Positions 44,570 to 53,750 of a stretch of 64,000 bases of DNA are shown here, one piece after another; the first letter of the stretch is position 1; every line of letters starts with the position of its first letter. A model generated the notes under the pieces. It searched no databases. It was not told where the DNA came from and saw nothing but the letters and a program-made list of their open reading frames with translations. The stretch is from Hoeflea_A sp040932035 (lineage in GTDB: Bacteria > Pseudomonadota > Alphaproteobacteria > Rhizobiales > Rhizobiaceae), in the NCBI RefSeq assembly GCF_040932035.1, contig NZ_JBFRBB010000004.1, positions 496,001 to 560,000 of the forward strand. The letters run 5' to 3'. The position numbers and the translations under genes were made by a program.

Positions 44570-46198
44570 TCAGCGTTTCTGTTCTGCCCGTATGTAAGCC
44601 ACCAGCCCGGCGGTCGAACTGTCGTGGCCTTCGGCGTTTTCACTGCCCTCAACGACCGGCAGCAGGTTGGTCGCGAGTTCCTTGCCGAGCTCGACGCCCC
44701 ACTGGTCGAAAGCATTAATGCCGAAGAGCTGCGCCTCAACGAAAACCCGGTGCTCGTAGAGCGCGATCAGCCGGCCGAGCGCATAAGGCGTGAGTTTCTC
44801 GTGCACGAGGGTAAGCGACGGCCGGTTGCCGGTAAAGATGCGGTGCGGCGCGAGCGAAACATCCGCGCCCTTTGCCTGCATTTGCGCGCGGGTTTCGTCC
44901 AGCGTGCGGCCGCGCATCAGTGCTTCCGATTGCGCCAGGCAATTGGCAATGAGAAGATCGTGCTGGTGCTGAAGCTCCGGTTCATGGCCTTTCGCGGCGA
45001 TGATGAATTCCACTGGAATAATGTCGGTGCCCTGGTGCAGAAGCTGGAAGAAAGCGTGCTGGCTGTTGGTGCCCGGTTCACCCCACACGAGCGGACCGGA
45101 CGGGCCGGTCAGCGCCGAACCGTCCATTGTGACACCCTTGCCGTTCGATTCCATGTCGAGCTGCTGCAGATAGGCCGGTAGGCGTAAAAGCCTCTGGTCG
45201 TAGGGAATGACGGCGCGTGAACCGTAGCTGCAGACCACGCGGTGATAAAAACCGATAAGGCCGAGCAGCATCGGCAGGTTTGCAAGCGTCGGTGCGGTTT
45301 GGAAATGCCGGTCGAGATCATGCGCGCCCTGCAGGAAATCGCCGAACCGTTCCGGGCCTATCGCCAGCATCAAAGGCAGACCGATGGCCGACCAGATGGA
45401 ATATCGCCCGCCGACGAAATCCCAGAACCCGAAAACGCGGTCTTCTTGGATGCCGAAAGCCGAGACCCTGTCCAGCGCCGTGGAGACGGCGGCGAAATGG
45501 TCTCCGACGGCTTCTTCTCCAAGGCCATCGGCGATCCATTTCCGCGCCGTTGCCGCGTTGGTCATGGTCTCGATGGTTGTGAAGGTCTTGGAGGCGACAA
45601 TGACCAGTGTCGTTGCCGGATCGAGCGTGGCCAGCGTATCGGCGATATGCGCCCCGTCGATGTTTGAGACGAAATGCGTCGTCGGCCCGTCGCAATAGGG
45701 GGCGAGCGCCAGGCAGGTCATCACCGGCCCGAGGTCGGAGCCGCCGATGCCGATATTGACGACATCGGTGAATTTCCTGCCGGCCGCGCCGGTGATGGAG
45801 CCGTCGCGCACTGCGGTTGCAAATGCGTCCATGGCTTCCAGCACCGCCCGGATGTCCGGCATAACGTCGTGCCCGTCATCAAAGACAGGATTGGCGGAAC
45901 GGTTCCTGAGCGCCGTGTGGAGCACCGCCCGGTCTTCCGTAAGGTTGATGTGCTCGCCGGAAAACATAGCATCGCGCTTGTCGCCGAGCCTGGCGTCCTC
46001 GGCCAGTTCCTCCAGCAACCGCATGATCTCTTCATCAACCGCACATTTCGAATAATCGAGCAGCAGGTCGTCCAGCCTGGCGGAGTACCGGTCGAAGCGG
46101 TCGGGATCTGCCGCAAAGGCGGCGCGCATGTCAGTCGGCGCGCCTTTGTCGTGATGCTGTTTGAGCCGGGTGAAGGTCTTGCCGATTTCGGGGATCAT
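44570..46198 (-). CDS. pgi: Glucose-6-phosphate isomerase
   Basis: A 542-residue cytosolic enzyme interconverting glucose 6-phosphate and fructose 6-phosphate. Signature stretches are GIGGSDLGPVM near residue 148, VIPYDQRLLRLPAYLQQLDM, GTNSQHAFFQLLHQGTD (catalytic His) and the C-terminal block QWGVELGKELA, whose Lys is the base-region residue. The ATG at 46196-46198 follows CAGGATTTCAG; 21 upstream in-frame codons are unlikely to be used. Its last 27 codons have a displaced homologue on the far side of the PcfJ-like gene. Confidence 0.97.
   Translation of the reverse strand: MIPEIGKTFTRLKQHHDKGAPTDMRAAFAADPDRFDRYSARLDDLLLDYSKCAVDEEIMRLLEELAEDARLGDKRDAMFSGEHINLTEDRAVLHTALRNRSANPVFDDGHDVMPDIRAVLEAMDAFATAVRDGSITGAAGRKFTDVVNIGIGGSDLGPVMTCLALAPYCDGPTTHFVSNIDGAHIADTLATLDPATTLVIVASKTFTTIETMTNAATARKWIADGLGEEAVGDHFAAVSTALDRVSAFGIQEDRVFGFWDFVGGRYSIWSAIGLPLMLAIGPERFGDFLQGAHDLDRHFQTAPTLANLPMLLGLIGFYHRVVCSYGSRAVIPYDQRLLRLPAYLQQLDMESNGKGVTMDGSALTGPSGPLVWGEPGTNSQHAFFQLLHQGTDIIPVEFIIAAKGHEPELQHQHDLLIANCLAQSEALMRGRTLDETRAQMQAKGADVSLAPHRIFTGNRPSLTLVHEKLTPYALGRLIALYEHRVFVEAQLFGINAFDQWGVELGKELATNLLPVVEGSENAEGHDSSTAGLVAYIRAEQKR
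44604..44629. repeat. Right copy of the 26-bp direct repeat (att-like)
   Basis: Identical to 42893-42918. This copy lies within the functional 3' end of pgi and encodes the HDSSTAGL part of its C-terminus. Confidence 0.85.
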
Positions 46199-46379
46199 CT
46201 GAAATCCTGTGCGTGTGTGGGGTCCACGCGCATAAATGCCACCGCTTTGCTTTTCATTCAAGATGCAATTTAAATCGATTTAAAATCTACAAACAAAAGA
46301 CACTGGAAAGGTCCGGTGTCTGTCGGCTGTTGTCGGCATCTTGTTTGGCTGGCGCCGAACGGCTGTTGGAGAGTGCCCG

Positions 46380-47018
46380 TTACCGGAGCATGGCAGTGCG
46401 GTTGTTTTGCCTGCGCATCTTGGCTTTCGCTGCAACCGTCTTAAGCGCGGGGCCTTTCAGCGGAACCCGTATCCAGCTGCGCGGATTGTCGGGCGATTGC
46501 ATTGTAAAGAAACGGTAGCCGGTGGATCTGGCCTTGCGTATGAACGGAGTCTTGTTGTCGAGGACGAGATAGCCATCTGAGGTGCGTACCGTGAGCACCG
46601 CATGTCCTTCTCCACGGCGAGTGCGCACGACCGACACCAGCAGTACGGAGGATGACCAACCCATCGCGATGAGTTGTTTGCGTTTGGTCAGGGCAAAGTC
46701 CTCGCAGTCGCCGCTTTGGCCCGGTGAGACGATTGACCATACATCCGCTTTGCCCCAGCTTGCCTTGTCGGTCACCTCCCGCACGGATCGGTTTACCTGC
46801 CGATTGACGGAGCGCAGCTGTTTCCAGCGACCGCGGTCCATTGGCATTGCCGGTCCGACTTTTCCGCTGACCTGGCATTGATTGGGATGTTTGTTACAGA
46901 ATTCGTAAAAGGCCTTGGGTGCCGCAACGCTGCGCTCTGAAGACGCGGCCAAGGCTGCGTTGTTTTGAAGGGCAATGCCCGCCACCAATATAGCGGACGC
47001 AAAAAACAGCGATTTCAT
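46380..47018 (-). CDS. Bacterial transglutaminase-like cysteine peptidase (BTLCP, DUF920)
   Basis: A 212-residue periplasmic cysteine peptidase. It has a signal peptide of about 25 residues (ending AALA). The catalytic triad is C105 in SGDCEDFA, H139 in GEGHAVL and D154 in LVLDNK. The best-known relative is LapG, which cuts the N-terminus of a type I-secreted adhesin to release biofilm. No adhesin or LapD partner lies next to it. The ATG at 47018 is preferred over a GTG three codons upstream because AGGTG then serves as the ribosome site. Confidence 0.88.
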   Translation of the reverse strand: MKSLFFASAILVAGIALQNNAALAASSERSVAAPKAFYEFCNKHPNQCQVSGKVGPAMPMDRGRWKQLRSVNRQVNRSVREVTDKASWGKADVWSIVSPGQSGDCEDFALTKRKQLIAMGWSSSVLLVSVVRTRRGEGHAVLTVRTSDGYLVLDNKTPFIRKARSTGYRFFTMQSPDNPRSWIRVPLKGPALKTVAAKAKMRRQNNRTAMLR

Positions 47019-47459
47019 TACGATCACCTCGCTTTTCCGAAGTGACCTGATGATAGCGGCCCAGATGTAAAGAAGTATTTACCGATGGAAACAATATAAG
47101 CGGGTGTTGTTTGCGTTTTGTTAAGAATTAATGGAACAGTCATATTTGCCATTATTGAAAATGTTGTTTGTCTGCGCTAACCAGAGCAAATTACGCTTTG
47201 CAAGATCAACAGCATCCCGCCGCAGCCTGCGAACGGGTCGGATGATTGAAGGCAGGGGCTGATAAATCAAAACTGTGTGCAAAATGTGTGACAGCAGTCA
47301 CTGGACTAAAAACGCGGCACCAACAGCCATTTTGGCGTTTTACTTCCATGTAGCGACAGAACTTTCAATATTATAAAAATTGTTTCCACAATAATTTACT
47401 TCGCCGGAAAAACGTTTTAGTTTTAGAAACAGGCGATTAGTTCCAACTTTAAACACAAG
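47019..47459. other. AT-rich gap before the glycosyltransferase pair
   Basis: This 441-bp divergent gap is AT-rich and has no supportable gene. It contains GTGAC/GTCAC around AGCA (47288-47301), a possible operator, and A/T-rich runs near 47370-47400. It should contain promoters for both the BTLCP gene and the glycan locus. No convincing -35/-10 pair could be fixed. Confidence 0.45.
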
Positions 47460-50177
47460 ATGACAAAGTTTCGTGGTGTTGAAAGTTCTGAGACGAAATT
47501 ACCGTTCATGGAACGATCAATTTGCATCGTCACGACGGAACTGGCGGGTCTGGATCACAACGGCGGAATCGGGACGTATTGCCTGGCTCTTGCGAAGGCG
47601 TTAGCGGGCAACAGCGCATCGGTCGAAATACTCTACGCCGGAGCTGCCCGCAACAGCCCGAAATTGGCGACCGTCTCTTCGGGACTCAGACGCTTCGGTA
47701 TAGCGCTGACGGTTCTTGCGGATGATTCCGACAGTCACAAAAGAGCCGCACAATCCTATCGGGCAATGAAGTATCTCGAGAAAATACGGCCCGATATCGC
47801 CATTTTCGGAGACAGCAACGCGCTGGGATACTATTCGCAGCTTGCGAAGCGCACCTGCAGCAGCCAACTCTCCGAGATTGCCATGTGTGTCATTGCCCAT
47901 GGTTCAACCGAGTGGGGCAACGCGGCGAACGAGACCCCGCTTCGCACCAATGACGGTGTCATCACATATGAGATGGAGCGGCGTAGCGTTGAGCTGGCGG
48001 ATCTGCTCGTGTGTCCAAGCAATTACATTCTTGAGGAGTACAAGAACAACGGCTGGTCTCTGCCGGACAATACAATCGTATTGCCGAATACGGTCCTTTT
48101 CGACACGTCGTCCGACCGGTCTCCGGTCGTGCCAAAAGGAGACGGCATCGCATTCTTCGGACGCCTGGAGACACGAAAGGGGCTTTGGGTGTTTTGCACC
48201 GCGCTTGACCGGCTCCGGGGCGAGTTGGCTGGTAAAACCGTCACATTCCTCGGAAAACCGGTGCTGGAGAACGGTGTTTCCACCGAAAAGCAGATACTGC
48301 AGCGCTCTGCAAGCTGGCCCTGCGATGTTCGTTTGCTGACGACGTATGACACAAAGGGGGCGCTTGCATTTCTGCGGCGCAGCGCCCAGGTGGCGGTTTT
48401 CCCTTCAGACAGGGACAACAATCCTTCGGTCATTCTCGAGTGCATGTCGCAGGGCATCCCGTTCATCGGATGCAGCGGCGGAGGAAATTTGGAACTCGTT
48501 GATCCGAAGGACCGTGACAAAATATCGTTTGGCCGCGGTGCCCGGGCGTTGGCCGACAAACTCTCGGATGTATTCAAAAACGGTTGCAAGCGCGTCAGGC
48601 CGTCATTCACCCCCGGTTCCGCCAGACAGGCCTATCTCAAGACCCTGAATGCCAAACTCCTGGAAACTGTCGTCAAACGGCGTGGAAAACCCTCAAGAAA
48701 AGCAGAACCGGAAACCATTTGTTATGTCCTTTTGTCTGCGCGCCAACATGGGATTGAAGCAACCGTCGCTTCGATACTCAGGATAAAGCGCGAAAACGGA
48801 TCCGATGCTGATGTAGTCGTCGTTTCCGAGCAGCCCGAAAAGCTTGAGAAATCCCTGCGGCGGCTGGAATTGGACGCCACGATTGTTGATGCGAATTGCA
48901 CACTTTCGGATTTGGCGGCTGCTGCGGATACAAAAAAATCGATAGTGGCCATAAGCGACAGTTCGCAGGTTCTTCCCATGCAATATTTCCGCCGGGCATC
49001 GATGGTTTTTGCTGTCGACGCATCGATCAGCGGATTGACCGGAATGGTTGCGGCAACGGATTCAGGCTCAGGAAACTCCGAAGAAATTCAGGGCCGGGCT
49101 GCCAAGAGAGATTATGTCGAAAACTACGTCTATTCTTCGTCATCTATGCTCCTTTCCATATCACAGAACCAGAATGCCGGGTTCATAGTGCTGCCGCCGG
49201 GCAAGCTGCAGGAACTGCCTTCAGTCGGGTTGATGCATGCGCCGTCCGGAAGGTTGAAGCCAGCGAATGATCTGGTGCATGAGGTCATTTGCGAGCTGGC
49301 GGCGCAGGATCAGTGTGTCGAGCCGATTCCCGATATTCTCGTGCCGACGGCTTCAAGCAAGGAACATTCACCGACATTCACCATGGGTGAAGTCATGCGT
49401 TCGACGATCAAACGGAACTACGGCTATCAACCGGGTTCGACGGGCGAGCTGCTGGGGCGCATGGCCATTGAGGTCGCCATCGGCGGCATGCGGGAAAAAT
49501 CCCTTCGCGATTTCATGTCTGATCTCCAGCAAAGCGTTGATGATAAATTTCCCGAAGGGCACAAGATCGGCAGCGGCGATTTGCAGGAACTTCTCGTTCT
49601 GGCGAATGCGGCCGGTCATGGCGATGCCGCCAACGAGATGTTTCTGTCGCAGGCATTGTCCGATTTTTCTTACGACGCGGATTTCGAGGAATTCATTCAT
49701 TCTGTTGCGCTTACGATAAGTCTCTTCGACCGTGCAAAGTCTGAAACCGGATGCCAGACAACCAATCTCACTCACGAATATTCGTACAGGCTCTGGAACG
49801 ATGACCGTGCTATTCAGCTGCACCCGAACGACCAGCATGAGGGTCGCGCCTCCCTCGAGTTCGAAGCGCTGGATCTAAGGGAAATCGGGACTTTCCATTC
49901 CAAGGTTTATCTTCCGATGCAGGCAGCCCATCCGGTCAGGTTGCGGGTCGATATCCTGCCATCCGATGCGGAGGCCTGCCACACGCAGGAGTGCATTCTC
50001 GCCTCCGGTGAGCAGAGGAACTGGACGTTCGAACTGCCGGAAGATATGGCGGACAATTCGCGGATCATATTAAGCGTCGAAATGGTCGACCCGTCGGCAG
50101 AAATAGCCAATGCCCATGTGATTTGGCAGGATCCCGTGCTTCGCCCGAAAAAACCAAAGGAGGGTTCCGATGGCTGA
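47460..50177 (+). CDS. Large multidomain glycosyltransferase, first of a tandem pair
   Basis: A 905-residue protein. Residues about 18-390 form a GT-B (GT4-like) transferase: the acceptor-side NGGIGTYCLALAKAL, then GRLETRKGLWVF near residue 232, and the sugar-nucleotide motif ECMSQGIPFIGCSGGGNLE with E327. Residues about 415-620 resemble a degenerate second transferase-like domain without a clear DxD. A C-terminal stretch of about 150 residues looks beta-rich. No membrane segment or signal is seen. The start lacks a good ribosome site; MERSICIV at 47508 is an alternative. It overlaps its paralogue by 8 bp. Confidence 0.85.
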   Translation: MTKFRGVESSETKLPFMERSICIVTTELAGLDHNGGIGTYCLALAKALAGNSASVEILYAGAARNSPKLATVSSGLRRFGIALTVLADDSDSHKRAAQSYRAMKYLEKIRPDIAIFGDSNALGYYSQLAKRTCSSQLSEIAMCVIAHGSTEWGNAANETPLRTNDGVITYEMERRSVELADLLVCPSNYILEEYKNNGWSLPDNTIVLPNTVLFDTSSDRSPVVPKGDGIAFFGRLETRKGLWVFCTALDRLRGELAGKTVTFLGKPVLENGVSTEKQILQRSASWPCDVRLLTTYDTKGALAFLRRSAQVAVFPSDRDNNPSVILECMSQGIPFIGCSGGGNLELVDPKDRDKISFGRGARALADKLSDVFKNGCKRVRPSFTPGSARQAYLKTLNAKLLETVVKRRGKPSRKAEPETICYVLLSARQHGIEATVASILRIKRENGSDADVVVVSEQPEKLEKSLRRLELDATIVDANCTLSDLAAAADTKKSIVAISDSSQVLPMQYFRRASMVFAVDASISGLTGMVAATDSGSGNSEEIQGRAAKRDYVENYVYSSSSMLLSISQNQNAGFIVLPPGKLQELPSVGLMHAPSGRLKPANDLVHEVICELAAQDQCVEPIPDILVPTASSKEHSPTFTMGEVMRSTIKRNYGYQPGSTGELLGRMAIEVAIGGMREKSLRDFMSDLQQSVDDKFPEGHKIGSGDLQELLVLANAAGHGDAANEMFLSQALSDFSYDADFEEFIHSVALTISLFDRAKSETGCQTTNLTHEYSYRLWNDDRAIQLHPNDQHEGRASLEFEALDLREIGTFHSKVYLPMQAAHPVRLRVDILPSDAEACHTQECILASGEQRNWTFELPEDMADNSRIILSVEMVDPSAEIANAHVIWQDPVLRPKKPKEGSDG

Positions 50178-52947
50178 CATCCTGCCACTATCCTCCATCC
50201 TGCCCGCCAGGTCACGTAAGCCTGATTCTCCCCTGAAAATCTGTATCGTGACGTCCGAGTTTCTGGGGCCTGTCAAGAATGGCGGCATTGGCGCGGCCAT
50301 AAGCGGTCTGCTGGAGGTGCTGCGAAAAGACGGCCACGAACTGACTGTCTTGTACACGCTCGTGCAGAACGGCGTGCCCGTGTGCGCTGAAAGGGATTGG
50401 CCGCACTGGGTCAGCGAAATGCAAAGCAATGGCATCAGGTTGGTGCATATCGACAACCGCGAAGGCTATCGTTCCTGGCGTTTGAAGTCATGGCTTGTAA
50501 TGGAGCACCTGGGATCGCACGCCTATGATCTTGTGTTCTTCAACGAACACCACGGCAGCGGATACTACTCCATCTGCGCAAAACATTCGGGACTGGAGCC
50601 CTTTGCAAACCAGACTCACTGCGTCCTGACGCATGGATCGATTGAGTGGATATTCGACATCAACGAACAGTATATGAGCCGCGCATCCGATCTCGAACTC
50701 ATGGGAATGGAACGTCGCAGTGTCGAATGGGCCGACCATGTCATTGGGCCAAGCAAATATATCCTGGAAAAATACGACAGCTTCGGTTGGGCCTTGCCCG
50801 CCAGTACCCACTTTCAACCGCTGCCCCTGTTCCACAATCCCGTCAAGTCGGGAAGCAAGCGGCTCCGGCACATCGACGAGCTGGTATTCTTCGGACGCCT
50901 TGAGATCCGCAAGGGTCTGTGGGTGTTCTGCGATGCTCTGGACCGCCTCAGCGATCAGCTTGAAAACAAGACCGTGACATTCCTTGGCCGCACGACCACG
51001 GAATCCGGAATGTCCAGCGGATCGCTGCTGATGGCTCGCAGCGCCGGCTGGCCGTTCAAAATCAGGATGATCAGCAATTACGGACAGGAAAAGGCTCTGG
51101 AGTATCTGCGCGGCTCGGGGCGCCTCGCTGTCATGCCGTCAATTGCTGATAACAGCCCCTGCGTCATCTATGAGTGCATGGAAAACGGCATTCCCTTTAT
51201 CAGCACGACAGGAAGCGGAATACAGGAACTCGTGGATAAAAGCGACCACTCGAAGGTGCTCGTTCCGCCCAACGCCGTCGACCTTGCAGAAAAGCTGAAA
51301 GATGTGCTGGCAAACGGTGCGGAAATGGCCGGTCCCGCATTTGACACCAGGAAAAACCTTGCGCACTGGTCGGCATTTACGCGTTTGATTTGCGGGCAAC
51401 ACCGAAAGAGCGACCAGGCAATAAAGGTGCAAAACCCGGAACCCGGGCAGCCCGGCGTGTTCCTCATGGACAGCGGCGGCTCTTTACGTCTTCTGGTCAG
51501 AAATCTCATCAGCAATCACACCAGAATATCGGAAGGCGCACCGCTTCACCTGATTACCCACCGCGGATCGCTGATAAGAAACCTCATCGCCAACATCGTC
51601 GGCAGTTCCCCCGACAAGATATCGGTGCTGGACACCGAAGACACGGACGCCATCAGGAAGGCTTGGAGAAGAAGGCCATATGCCGTTGTCTGTGACAGCG
51701 AGGTGGAAATATCTCAGCGGTTTTTCGATCAGCATGGCGGAGCCCTGACCGATGCAGCCATTGTCAGCTGCGTTGTCGCCGAGCGCGACAACATCGACAG
51801 CGAAGCCGAGATCGCGACCTTGCCGTGCGGAAACCTGCCGGGGCTGCCATTTCTCGGATACGCGATCGGATCCGGCCTTTGGGCCTGCGACACCAAAAAA
51901 ACGGCACCTATGCTGAGCGAAATCAGCATCATCGATATTGAAACCGATGATCCGATCTCGGCCAAGGAACTCGGCCAGTTTCTTATGCTGAAGTGCATTG
52001 GCAAGGGGCAACCGGTTCAATTGATGCCGATTGTCGGGGGTATTGGCACCTATCCGGAGGCTGAGCGTTCCGCAGTGAAGCGAAAATTCACACGTGCTGC
52101 ACGGCGTGCGCGGCTTGCCGATATCGCACCTAACGTTCGCCGGGGCGGACCTGCCTGGCTTGCGCTGAGCGCATTTTCAACGGATCAGGAAAGAAGCCTC
52201 TCGCACGAGAACATTGATTTGTCGACGCTGGGCTCCTCGCACCCGCTCAATTTGATTTCCGATGGCAAGATCGAATATTCGAACACCAGCTATGCGGCAG
52301 CATTGGGAAAATCCAGGCTAGCGTTTGAGCTTGCGGCCAGCGAGTGGATGGATGAGGAAAAAAGCAGAGAGGTTCTGGACCTTATCACGTCAAATGTCCG
52401 CGAGACTGTGCCGATGGATTTGCTGCCCGGCCTTGATGATGCCTGGCAGGGCGGAGATGCCGAGAACGCCGTGGGGCGGTTGTCGCATAGAAGCGAGCCG
52501 GTGAGCCACCGGTTGCGCGAGCTGCTTGCGGACAAGGGGCTTGCTTCCCAGGAGCAAAACGGTGTTTCGACGGGCACGCGACTCATGCCCGACAATATCG
52601 ATACCTATTTCCTCGGCCGGTCCGTTGATGCGGGCAGAAACGGTTATCGGCTTGTGCCTGCCAAGGACGGGTCAATCAGGGTCATGTTTCTGGAAGTCTC
52701 CATCGGCGGGCGCACAAGCCTTGAAATCGAATTCGGTTCAGATGTCCCAAGGGGCGCCAATTTAACGGTTGCGGTGATTGACCAGAAATACGGAAGTTCG
52801 ATTGCAAGTGGTTCGACGGGCACCGGCAGGCGCAATCGGCGGCTGAGCGTGCCACTTCACGGTATCCACCTCAGTGTATTGGTGTTGCTGGAGGGTAAGT
52901 TCCCGGCAAACGAGACCTTGATTATCCGGCGCCTGGAATTGGTGTGA
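50170..52947 (+). CDS. Large multidomain glycosyltransferase, second of a tandem pair
   Basis: A 925-residue paralogue of the preceding gene. The GT-B domain has NGGIGAAISGLLEVL near residue 37, GRLEIRKGLWVFCDALDRL near residue 242, and ECMENGIPFISTTGSGIQE with E335. It again continues into a middle domain of unclear fold and a C-terminal region. The segment RKGLWVFC-x-ALDRL is the same in both proteins, so they arose by duplication. Translation is coupled through the ATGGCTGA overlap. They probably act in sequence on one glycan; the sugar and linkage are unknown. Confidence 0.87.
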   Translation: MADILPLSSILPARSRKPDSPLKICIVTSEFLGPVKNGGIGAAISGLLEVLRKDGHELTVLYTLVQNGVPVCAERDWPHWVSEMQSNGIRLVHIDNREGYRSWRLKSWLVMEHLGSHAYDLVFFNEHHGSGYYSICAKHSGLEPFANQTHCVLTHGSIEWIFDINEQYMSRASDLELMGMERRSVEWADHVIGPSKYILEKYDSFGWALPASTHFQPLPLFHNPVKSGSKRLRHIDELVFFGRLEIRKGLWVFCDALDRLSDQLENKTVTFLGRTTTESGMSSGSLLMARSAGWPFKIRMISNYGQEKALEYLRGSGRLAVMPSIADNSPCVIYECMENGIPFISTTGSGIQELVDKSDHSKVLVPPNAVDLAEKLKDVLANGAEMAGPAFDTRKNLAHWSAFTRLICGQHRKSDQAIKVQNPEPGQPGVFLMDSGGSLRLLVRNLISNHTRISEGAPLHLITHRGSLIRNLIANIVGSSPDKISVLDTEDTDAIRKAWRRRPYAVVCDSEVEISQRFFDQHGGALTDAAIVSCVVAERDNIDSEAEIATLPCGNLPGLPFLGYAIGSGLWACDTKKTAPMLSEISIIDIETDDPISAKELGQFLMLKCIGKGQPVQLMPIVGGIGTYPEAERSAVKRKFTRAARRARLADIAPNVRRGGPAWLALSAFSTDQERSLSHENIDLSTLGSSHPLNLISDGKIEYSNTSYAAALGKSRLAFELAASEWMDEEKSREVLDLITSNVRETVPMDLLPGLDDAWQGGDAENAVGRLSHRSEPVSHRLRELLADKGLASQEQNGVSTGTRLMPDNIDTYFLGRSVDAGRNGYRLVPAKDGSIRVMFLEVSIGGRTSLEIEFGSDVPRGANLTVAVIDQKYGSSIASGSTGTGRRNRRLSVPLHGIHLSVLVLLEGKFPANETLIIRRLELV

Positions 52948-53058
52948 TCTGGCTGGTGGCGGTAGGGGCGTTGTCCAGCAGGTTAAAATTCAGCATTGCG
53001 AAGCAAGCTGCATTAACCCAACGTGCCCGCAACCGTTGATGCTGCGGGGCTGTGCCGG

Positions 53059-53601
53059 TTATGTGCTGTAGGTTCCGCCGCCAATTGCGCCGGTGACGGG
53101 CGGTATGCAGTCCGGATCCTCCTGGATCTGATCTAGAGGCCGGTCAAGATCACATTCCTTATCGATCGTTACCTGGGCTACGCGAAAAGACGCTGTCCCA
53201 TCTGCTGAATGCAGATCGACCAGGCGGGCACCCACCGTCTTAAACGTTTCATCGCTGATGTTCTCTGAAGCCTCGAGCATTTCAAGCAGTGACCAGAAAA
53301 GCTTGGTCCGGTCGTTCACAAGGCCAAGCGTCGTCAGATTGGTATAAAAATCCGGCAGCTTGTTTGCTTGATCCGGTCCCATATTAGAAAACATCTTTTG
53401 CAGAGTAAGATCGGTGCCGTTACTTTTGGCAAGCAAGACAAAATCCAGAACAAGGTCTGGTGACCCGACAAACTGTCTCTGACTGATAGTGCTGTTGTTT
53501 TCCAAGCCTTCAGGGCTAATCGCGGCGTTTACAGGCGTTACAATGCCAGTACCTACCGCAGCTGCACCGAGTGCTGTTATTAAAACTCGTTTCTTCGACA
53601 T
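53059..53601 (-). CDS. Exported protein of unknown function
   Basis: A 180-residue protein with a clear signal peptide (MSKKRVLITALGAAAVGTGIV..., cleavage near NAA at about residue 27). The body is helical and acidic with two late cysteines (CDLDRP and DCIPPV) and a Gly-rich tail, GAIGGGTYST. No known family was recognised. It lies between the glycosyltransferase pair and the sulfotransferase, with AT-rich flanks, so a surface role is possible but unproven. Confidence 0.75.
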   Translation of the reverse strand: MSKKRVLITALGAAAVGTGIVTPVNAAISPEGLENNSTISQRQFVGSPDLVLDFVLLAKSNGTDLTLQKMFSNMGPDQANKLPDFYTNLTTLGLVNDRTKLFWSLLEMLEASENISDETFKTVGARLVDLHSADGTASFRVAQVTIDKECDLDRPLDQIQEDPDCIPPVTGAIGGGTYST

Positions 53602-53750
53602 TTTACGCCACCTTACCCGTTAACCTTTTGTTAGGATAACAATTTTTTACAGGCATGTAAAATTTGTTGAAAATACGAAGTTCCTTTTAGAATTGGCAAT
53701 TATACTGGTATTTTTATTGGCTAAATAAAACAACCTTACTTTTCATATAT

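Larger units (their letters stand above)
42893..44629 (-). mobile_element. Putative 1.7-kb integrated element carrying a PcfJ-like gene
   Basis: The segment is bounded by the 26-bp direct repeats within two copies of the pgi 3' end. It holds one intact gene (PcfJ-like) and a degraded small frame. It has no integrase, transposase or relaxase, so if it moved it did so with outside help or has lost its recombinase. pgi stays intact because the element supplied a substitute 3' end, the pattern seen for islands that integrate in the 3' ends of tRNA or protein genes. The mechanism is inference; the duplication is directly visible. Confidence 0.7.
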
